Positions 1 to 4,009 of a stretch of DNA of 8,415 nucleotides are shown piece by piece. Below the pieces are notes generated by a model that saw nothing but the letters and a program-made list of their open reading frames with translations, searched no databases and was not told the origin of the DNA. The DNA is taken from positions 1-8,415 of the forward strand of contig JALURZ010000232.1 in assembly GCA_027058735.1 (NCBI GenBank). The letters run 5' to 3'. Source of the stretch: Hyphomicrobiales bacterium. Lineage in GTDB: Bacteria; Pseudomonadota; Alphaproteobacteria; Rhizobiales; JALURZ01. Both the position numbers and the translations under genes were made by a program. How positions within the stretch are numbered: position 1 is the first letter of the stretch; every line of letters starts with the position of its first letter.

Positions 1-98
1 TATACAATGCGCGCGCGAAAAGAGACTCTACGGGCGCACCTTGCCGGTCGTCATGCCCGGCGGGCCGACAAATCCTCTCGGTGCGCGCGCATTGTATA
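1..98. repeat. Perfect 16-bp inverted repeat at the window edge
   Basis: Bases 1-16 (TATACAATGCGCGCGC) are the exact reverse complement of bases 83-98, leaving 66 bases between the arms. Both arms lie inside the L,D-transpeptidase reading frame. The left arm starts exactly at base 1, so it may extend further outside the window. Part of each arm is simple GC alternation, which makes a chance match less unlikely than for a random 16-mer. A fold-back assembly or amplification artefact at a contig end is another explanation. Confidence 0.6.
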
Positions 99-250
99 TC
101 GGCAGCACGCTGTACCGCATTCACGGCACCAACGCCGTGGAGACCATCGGCCAGGCGGTTTCCAGCGGCTGCATCCGCATGCTCAACGTGGATGTGATCG
201 ATCTGTATAACCGCGCCAAGGTGGGCTCCACCATCGTCGTAACCCTGTAA
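1..250 (+). CDS. L,D-transpeptidase (YkuD domain), C-terminal part
   Basis: This is the 3' end of a gene that begins before the window; reading frame 2 is open from base 2 to the TAA at 248-250. The visible 82 residues carry the end of a YkuD catalytic domain: a PGGPTNPLGARALYIG segment, the conserved YRIHGTN histidine motif, and SSGCIRM with the catalytic cysteine at bases 170-172. Enzymes of this family make 3-3 cross-links in peptidoglycan or attach proteins to it, and act in the periplasm. The catalytic core is intact as far as it can be seen; any signal peptide or N-terminal domain lies outside the window. The gene is convergent with the SIMPL-domain gene and is followed by a strong terminator at 290-322. 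The first residues (reading IQCARE) overlap an unexpected inverted repeat and may not be reliable. Confidence 0.9.
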   Translation, partial: IQCAREKRLYGRTLPVVMPGGPTNPLGARALYIGSTLYRIHGTNAVETIGQAVSSGCIRMLNVDVIDLYNRAKVGSTIVVTL

Positions 251-289
251 CGGCCCTTGTGTCGGGAATGTTCCCCGGCATTGCCAAGC

Positions 290-322
290 GGGGCGCGGCG
301 TCAATGCCGTGCCCCATTTTTT
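290..322 (+). terminator. Rho-independent terminator of the L,D-transpeptidase gene
   Basis: GGGGCGCGGC (290-299) pairs with GCCGTGCCCC (306-315) over ten base pairs, one of them a G-U pair, around a six-base loop. An A and six T residues (317-322) follow. It lies 40 bases after the transpeptidase stop codon and 12 bases before the end of the convergent SIMPL gene. The T tract is on the + strand side only, so it stops rightward transcription. Confidence 0.85.
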
Positions 323-333
323 CGGGATATGGC

Positions 334-1074
334 CTAGCGCAGCCGCCAGGTGATATTGACCTGAATGCGCAGGGTCTGCTCACCGGGCGATATGGGCACC
401 GCGCCACCCTTCGCCTCCAGCGCCGCGGTGCGCGCGAACCGGGCGGCCGGCGAGTCGCCCGGCACTTCGTTGATTGCGGTGATCGCGCCAAGCTCGACGC
501 CGGCGGCTTCAGCATAGAGCTTTGCCTTGCGCAGGGCATCGGCCGTGGCGCGGCGGCGCGCTTCATCCAGCAGCCGCGTGCGGTCGGTGTGGGAGAAGCG
601 GATGCCGTTCATCTGGTTGGAGCCGTCCCGGACCGCGGCGTCCAGAACCGCCCCCATTTTGGCCAGTTCGCGCACCGTGATCGTCAATGTGTTGGTTACC
701 CGGTAGCCGGCGATCCTGGGGGTCTGGCGCTTGGTCTTGTCGTCATACACATAGCGCGGATGAATGGTGAAGTTCGATGTCTGCATGTCGCCAGGCGCGA
801 TGCCCGCCGCCTTCAGGCTCGCCATCACCGACTGCATGGCCACGGTATTGCTGGCCAGCGCCTGGTCGGCGGTGCGCTGCTCGGTGATGACGCCAAGGGA
901 GATGTGGCCGCGATCGGGCGCGGCGCGCACCTCTCCGATGCCGGTCATCGTCATCTGGCGCATGACCTTGGCGCCGGCATCGCCGGCCGCGATCGCGGGC
1001 CCGGCAAGCCCCGCGGCGATGGCCAATATGAAAGCGCCAGTGGCATGTTTCAGGAAACTTGCGGCAAACTGCAT
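334..1074 (-). CDS. Exported SIMPL-domain (DUF541) protein
   Basis: The product has 246 residues. The first 30 form a Sec signal peptide: a short polar start, a hydrophobic core AFILAIAAGLAG, and a cleavage site near AIAA. The rest is a SIMPL domain, recognisable by the opening MTGIGEVRAAPDRGHISLG, the segment around IAGYRVTNTLTITV, and the helix DEARRRATADALRKAKLYAEAAGVELG. SIMPL proteins (E. coli YggE is an example) sit in the periplasm or cell envelope; their biochemical role is poorly defined and some are linked to oxidative stress. The ATG at 1074-1072 is chosen because GAAGGAAG stands just upstream and the signal peptide begins there; an in-frame start at 1179 would add 35 residues without an export signal. 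The gene faces away from the tRNA and converges on the transpeptidase. Confidence 0.9.
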   Translation of the reverse strand: MQFAASFLKHATGAFILAIAAGLAGPAIAAGDAGAKVMRQMTMTGIGEVRAAPDRGHISLGVITEQRTADQALASNTVAMQSVMASLKAAGIAPGDMQTSNFTIHPRYVYDDKTKRQTPRIAGYRVTNTLTITVRELAKMGAVLDAAVRDGSNQMNGIRFSHTDRTRLLDEARRRATADALRKAKLYAEAAGVELGAITAINEVPGDSPAARFARTAALEAKGGAVPISPGEQTLRIQVNITWRLR

Positions 1075-1168
1075 CGATCTTCCTTCAATCGCTTGTCGCG
1101 CCGGGCGGCGGCGCCTGTTTGGGTGTAGCCTCACCGGCAGACCGCGTGTTGCGCCGGTCGCTCGGCGG

Positions 1169-1196
1169 AGTATTCCCAATTGGCGCGCGGTGTCAA
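1169..1196 (-). promoter_or_regulatory. Probable sigma-70 promoter of the SIMPL gene
   Basis: Read on the minus strand, a perfect -35 TTGACA (1196-1191) is followed after 16 bases by AATACT (1174-1169), which matches four of six consensus -10 bases. The start codon is about 90 bases further on. No other candidate in the 213-base divergent gap has as good a -35. Confidence 0.55.
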
Positions 1197-1205
1197 TTGC
1201 GCCCC

Positions 1206-1237
1206 TTCACCATCGCGCCCTTTGCTGCTATAGCAGC
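1206..1237 (+). promoter_or_regulatory. Possible tRNA promoter with palindromic -10 region
   Basis: TTCACC (1206-1211), 17 bases, then TATAGC (1229-1234) forms a plausible promoter about 50 bases before the mature tRNA end. The -10 lies inside the perfect 14-bp palindrome GCTGCTATAGCAGC (1224-1237), so the same TATAGC reads on both strands. The -35 is weak and the call rests on spacing and position only. Confidence 0.35.
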
Positions 1238-1287
1238 GCCCATCGCCTCACGATGAGGCACCCTCCCGGGCCAGCGGCAAAAGTTCC

Positions 1288-1364
1288 GGGCCTGTAGCTC
1301 AACTGGTTAGAGCCGGCCGCTCATAACGGTCTGGTTGCAGGTTCGAGTCCTGCCAGGCCCACCA
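1288..1364 (+). tRNA. tRNA with CAT anticodon, most likely tRNA-Ile2
   Basis: The 77 bases fold as a complete cloverleaf. The acceptor GGGCCTG pairs with CAGGCCC, the D arm has GCTC and GAGC, the anticodon stem GGCCG pairs with CGGTC around the loop CTCATAA, and the T arm is GCAGG-TTCGAGT-CCTGC. ACCA is encoded at 1361-1364, and there is no variable-arm expansion. The anticodon CAT could mean elongator Met or Ile2. The acceptor has C4-G69 and C5-G68, pairs known to guide TilS, the enzyme that converts the wobble C to lysidine so that the tRNA reads AUA as Ile; E. coli elongator tRNA-Met lacks them. I therefore favour Ile2. It sits at the boundary between the house-keeping genes and the metal operon, a usual place for integration. 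Confidence 0.92.
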
Positions 1365-1524
1365 CCCGGCGCCGCCGATACGGATCCCGGCAGCAGGCGT
1401 GTGTTGTCACGTTGTCGAACCGTCGATGTGCGGATTTTTCAGGGAGATTTTGCCCAAGCGGCTGCGGTCTGCCGCGCGCGCATTGACCAGGTGGAGCAAT
1501 TTCCGTTTTCTGCAATTCTCCCAA

Positions 1525-1556
1525 TTGACTCCGTACTAACATACGGAGTGTAACTT
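1525..1556 (+). promoter_or_regulatory. MerR-family promoter-operator of the metal operon
   Basis: The -35 TTGACT (1525-1530) is followed by an over-long spacer of 19-20 bases and a -10 at about 1550-1556 (TAACTT, or GTAACT one base earlier). The spacer is filled by the dyad ACTCCGTA (1529-1536), six bases, TACGGAGT (1543-1550). An operator between -35 and -10 with a 19-20 bp spacer is the hallmark of MerR-family activators, which untwist the DNA when metal binds. As I recall, the mer operator of Tn21/Tn501 has half-sites CCGTAC and GTACGG spanning 16 bp; here CCGTA and TACGG span the same 16 bp. About 95 bases of leader separate the likely transcription start from the first gene. No merR-like gene lies nearby, so the regulator must be encoded elsewhere. 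The 160 bases between the tRNA and this site hold nothing else I can identify. Confidence 0.8.
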
Positions 1557-1657
1557 CCCCTTCATTGGTGATGGCGCGAATCTGCACAGCGTCCAGATCT
1601 GATGGCCGCGAATGCAGCAATGGCCCCTGCTAGCCGTCTGTTCTTGAAGGAGTTACT

Positions 1658-1870
1658 TTGTTGGACACTCTCAACCTGACTATCGGCGGCATGCATTGCG
1701 ATGGTTGCGCAGAGCGCATCCACTCATTGCTCAAGAATGAACCCGGCGTGCGCGAGATTTCGATCTCTTTCGAAACCGGAAAGGGCCGCATCGCCTATAG
1801 TCCGCAAGCGACCGGCAAGGGACGGGTCGTCGCGATCATCGAACGTGCCGGGTTCACCGTTGAGAAGTGA
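1658..1870 (+). CDS. Small cytosolic heavy-metal-associated (HMA) protein
   Basis: The 70-residue product is a single HMA domain. It opens with LNLTIGGMHCDGCAERIHSL, holding the metal-binding pair Cys14 and Cys17 in the CxxC loop, and closes with a VVAIIERAGFTVE strand-helix typical of the fold. Such proteins carry soft metal ions (Cu(I), Hg(II), Zn(II)) and pass them to partner HMA domains of membrane pumps. There is no signal peptide, so unlike MerP it should stay in the cytosol. The start is a TTG: either 1658 or the adjacent TTG at 1661, both behind the strong GAAGGAG at 1646-1652; the second gives the better spacing (8 bases) and a protein one residue shorter. It is the first gene of the operon and its stop is 7 bases before the next start. 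Confidence 0.88.
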   Translation: MLDTLNLTIGGMHCDGCAERIHSLLKNEPGVREISISFETGKGRIAYSPQATGKGRVVAIIERAGFTVEK

Positions 1871-1877
1871 CAAGCCC

Positions 1878-2558
1878 GTGATCGACGGTCAATTCACCTA
1901 CATGCTTCTGCTTTCCGCCGGGCTCGGATTGATTGGGTTCGTTGAACCCTGCTCCGTCGGATCCAGCGTCTTGTTCATAAAATTCGTCGAAGGCCGCAAC
2001 CGGGCAACCAAAATATCGCAGGCTGTCATCTTCATGATGACACGGGCAGTTTTCATCGGTGCAATGGGGGCCGGAGCCGCCCTTTTTGGCACCTTGTTTC
2101 TGGAACTTCAAAAAGGCGGATGGTTGTTGCTCGGCACCGCCTACCTGGTGCTGGGCATGGTTTATCTGCTCGGCAAGGGTGCCGTTCTTTCCCGGTCGAT
2201 CGGGATCGGCATGGAGCGGATTTCCGGAAATCGCGGCAGCGCCGGTTTGGGCATATTGTTTGGCCTCAATATCCCGGCCTGCTCCGCGCCGCTCATCTTC
2301 GCCCTGCTTGGCGCCTCGGCGGTGGGGACCGGCGCCAATGTCGCGAACGGCTTTTTCAGCCTGGCCCTGTTCGGTCTGGTGTTGTCGTTGCCGCTGGTGG
2401 GGGCCTTGTTGTTCGCGCCCATGCGCCGCGCCCTTGACCGCCTCGCCGGTCTTTCCGTTCGCATGCCGTTTTGGACCGGCGTCCTGTTCGTGGTGCTCGG
2501 CTTGTGGTCGATGTATTTCGGCCTGTTCGTCAATCTGGAGGATTGGAATTTCACATGA
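1878..2558 (+). CDS. CcdA/DsbD-type membrane thiol-redox protein
   Basis: The 226-residue product is almost entirely hydrophobic, with about six membrane segments. It matches the cytochrome c biogenesis transmembrane (CcdA/DsbD) family: one cysteine in GFVEPCSVG (Cys25) in the first helix and one in LNIPACSAPLIFALLG (Cys135) in a central helix, each next to a proline. In DsbD and CcdA the equivalent pair takes electrons from cytosolic thioredoxin and hands them to periplasmic thiol proteins. No thioredoxin-like partner is encoded here, so the receiver is unknown. The start is taken as GTG 1878, with GAGAAG at 1862-1867 upstream; ATG 1902 is an alternative that would remove eight residues. The stop overlaps the next start (ATGA, 2555-2558), which suggests translational coupling. 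Paired with metal-binding proteins, it may keep HMA or exported-site thiols reduced, or act on a thiol-bound metal substrate. Confidence 0.85.
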   Translation: MIDGQFTYMLLLSAGLGLIGFVEPCSVGSSVLFIKFVEGRNRATKISQAVIFMMTRAVFIGAMGAGAALFGTLFLELQKGGWLLLGTAYLVLGMVYLLGKGAVLSRSIGIGMERISGNRGSAGLGILFGLNIPACSAPLIFALLGASAVGTGANVANGFFSLALFGLVLSLPLVGALLFAPMRRALDRLAGLSVRMPFWTGVLFVVLGLWSMYFGLFVNLEDWNFT

Positions 2559-4003
2559 GGAAAATATTCATGATCACCGCGCTGGCCGGTTCCTTGTGGG
2601 CCACGGGCGCGGCAGCCGGCGACGGGGGGTTCCACTATGACGAGAAAAGCGTCGAGCCCGCCACCTACTACGCGGCAATCACCAACCTCGCCAACGCCGT
2701 CATGTTCTCGGGCCTGGGCGAGAATTTGATTTTCTCACCCTATGAGCGTGACGACTGGTTGCGCCGCTCGGGATACGTCACCCGCCCGCCAATGCCCGAC
2801 ATGGGGATCGTCGGCCCGGTCTACGCATCAGCCGAACCGGCATTCGAAAAGGCCCCTGATTTTTCCAGACCCGAAACCCTGCGCTGGAAGCCCCGGAGTT
2901 TCGACCGCACTCTTGATCCGGGCGCGCAGGCCTGGACGCTGCTGAAAATCACCAGCCCGCAGTTCCACCAGCAATTCCACGACCTGCCCGAGAACAAGAT
3001 CGCCGCCCTGATGATGCTGCCCCAGGCCCGGATGCAGGCCAGCGTTCTCAATGATCGCCTGCTGAACCCTGACGGGTTGTTCGCGCCGCTTTCGCCGGAG
3101 GGCAAATTCCGGGCGCCCGCGCCGCGTGACCAGGCGGCGGTGCTGTGGGCGGCGTCCAGCCTGATCCTGGCGGCGACCACGCCCAAAGACGACTATTGGC
3201 ACAAGGCCTATCGCGATCTGACCAGGCCGGACAAATATCGTCCGCTGGCGGACAATGCTTTTGCCGCCGTCAAAGAGTTGCCGGCGCGCGCGCCCGGTGA
3301 CCGCGCCATCACCATCGAGGCGCTTGGCTCTTATGCCCTGGCGGTTCGCGATGATGCCAGGCGGCGGCAAGCCATTGAACTGGCCCGCACGCAGGCCAAG
3401 GCCCTGATGGAAGAGGCGTCAAGCAATCTGGAAGATATCGCACTGGGCATCTACGGGCTCGTCGAGGCGGGCCGGTTGCTGGGCGACGACAGCTATGGGC
3501 GCGCCGGCGCGCAAAGGTTCCGTTCCGCCTTGATGCCTTTATGGGATGACGATGCCGGGGTTTTCCTGGCTGCGGACGGCAAGAATGATTTTACGCCGAC
3601 CACTGTGGGTGCCGTCGTGGCGGCGCTGAATGCCATGCGCTGGTATGGTCCCGAGGATCTGGCGGGGCAGGCGCAACGCCTCTATCCGCGCTTCTTCGAG
3701 AACGCGATTATCCGCTCCGGACTGCTGCGCGCCAGCCCGCTGGCCCTGGTCAGCAAGAAATACCGCGATGCTCAGCCGGCGGCTAATTTTGCTTCACCGC
3801 TGCTGCCCAAACCGGAAGACATCGGCATAGCGCCGGTATTCGCCACCAAGGTCGTCTATGAGAACGGGACATGGTCAATGGCCGACGCCTCTTTCAACAC
3901 CAGCGCCGCCATGTTCCTTTCCAACATGCTGGCACTCAGGAGCGACGGCCTTGCCGACCCGTTCCTGCCCGACGACCAACTCGCACGGCTTCAAAAAAGG
4001 TAA
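2555..4003 (+). CDS. Exported protein of unknown family, probably all-helical
   Basis: The 482-residue product is not one I recognise. It starts with a clear signal peptide (MRKIFMITALAGSLWATG, cleavage near AAA at residues 19-21), so it should be periplasmic; no lipobox cysteine or second membrane segment is seen. From about residue 170 it consists of amphipathic helices with recurring small-residue/aromatic patterns, such as AVLWAASSLILAAT, ITIEALGSYALAV, LEDIALGIYGLVEAGRLLG and TVGAVVAALNAMRWYG. This suggests a helical-hairpin toroid, as in some glycosidase-like folds, but this is a guess from pattern alone. I find no cysteine, which is notable between thiol-based neighbours; His and Met (for example QFHQQFH and ALMMLPQARM) could bind metal. 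The ATG at 2555 overlaps the stop of the CcdA-like gene by four bases; GGAGG lies 13 bases upstream and a GGA 8 bases upstream. The ATPase starts 6 bases after its stop. A periplasmic partner of the pump is the simplest reading. Confidence 0.85.
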   Translation: MRKIFMITALAGSLWATGAAAGDGGFHYDEKSVEPATYYAAITNLANAVMFSGLGENLIFSPYERDDWLRRSGYVTRPPMPDMGIVGPVYASAEPAFEKAPDFSRPETLRWKPRSFDRTLDPGAQAWTLLKITSPQFHQQFHDLPENKIAALMMLPQARMQASVLNDRLLNPDGLFAPLSPEGKFRAPAPRDQAAVLWAASSLILAATTPKDDYWHKAYRDLTRPDKYRPLADNAFAAVKELPARAPGDRAITIEALGSYALAVRDDARRRQAIELARTQAKALMEEASSNLEDIALGIYGLVEAGRLLGDDSYGRAGAQRFRSALMPLWDDDAGVFLAADGKNDFTPTTVGAVVAALNAMRWYGPEDLAGQAQRLYPRFFENAIIRSGLLRASPLALVSKKYRDAQPAANFASPLLPKPEDIGIAPVFATKVVYENGTWSMADASFNTSAAMFLSNMLALRSDGLADPFLPDDQLARLQKR

Positions 4004-4009
4004 ACTGCC

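Noticed and set aside
259..1128. 289-codon plus-strand open frame.
   Set aside because: It is antisense to the SIMPL gene, which has a signal peptide, ribosome site and promoter, and it begins before the terminator hairpin at 290-322.
1365..1450. Short hairpin with a T run near 1434-1439 considered as the tRNA terminator.
   Set aside because: The only stem before the T run is three base pairs, too weak to call.
1335..1553. 72-codon plus-strand frame beginning MQVRVLPGPP.
   Set aside because: The start is the tRNA T arm and acceptor read as protein; the rest has no motif and runs through the promoter.
1321..1620. 99-codon minus-strand frame ending in AGLEPATRPL, upstream of the metal operon, considered as a divergent regulator gene.
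   Set aside because: Its C-terminal part is antisense to the tRNA, a well-known source of false AGLEPATRP proteins. It has no helix-turn-helix or metal-binding motif, and it covers the operator.
1571..1633. 20-residue leader peptide frame in the operon 5' region with three cysteines, considered as a metal-sensing attenuator.
   Set aside because: There is no ribosome-binding site before the ATG and no alternative hairpin pair or terminator in the leader, so nothing supports attenuation.
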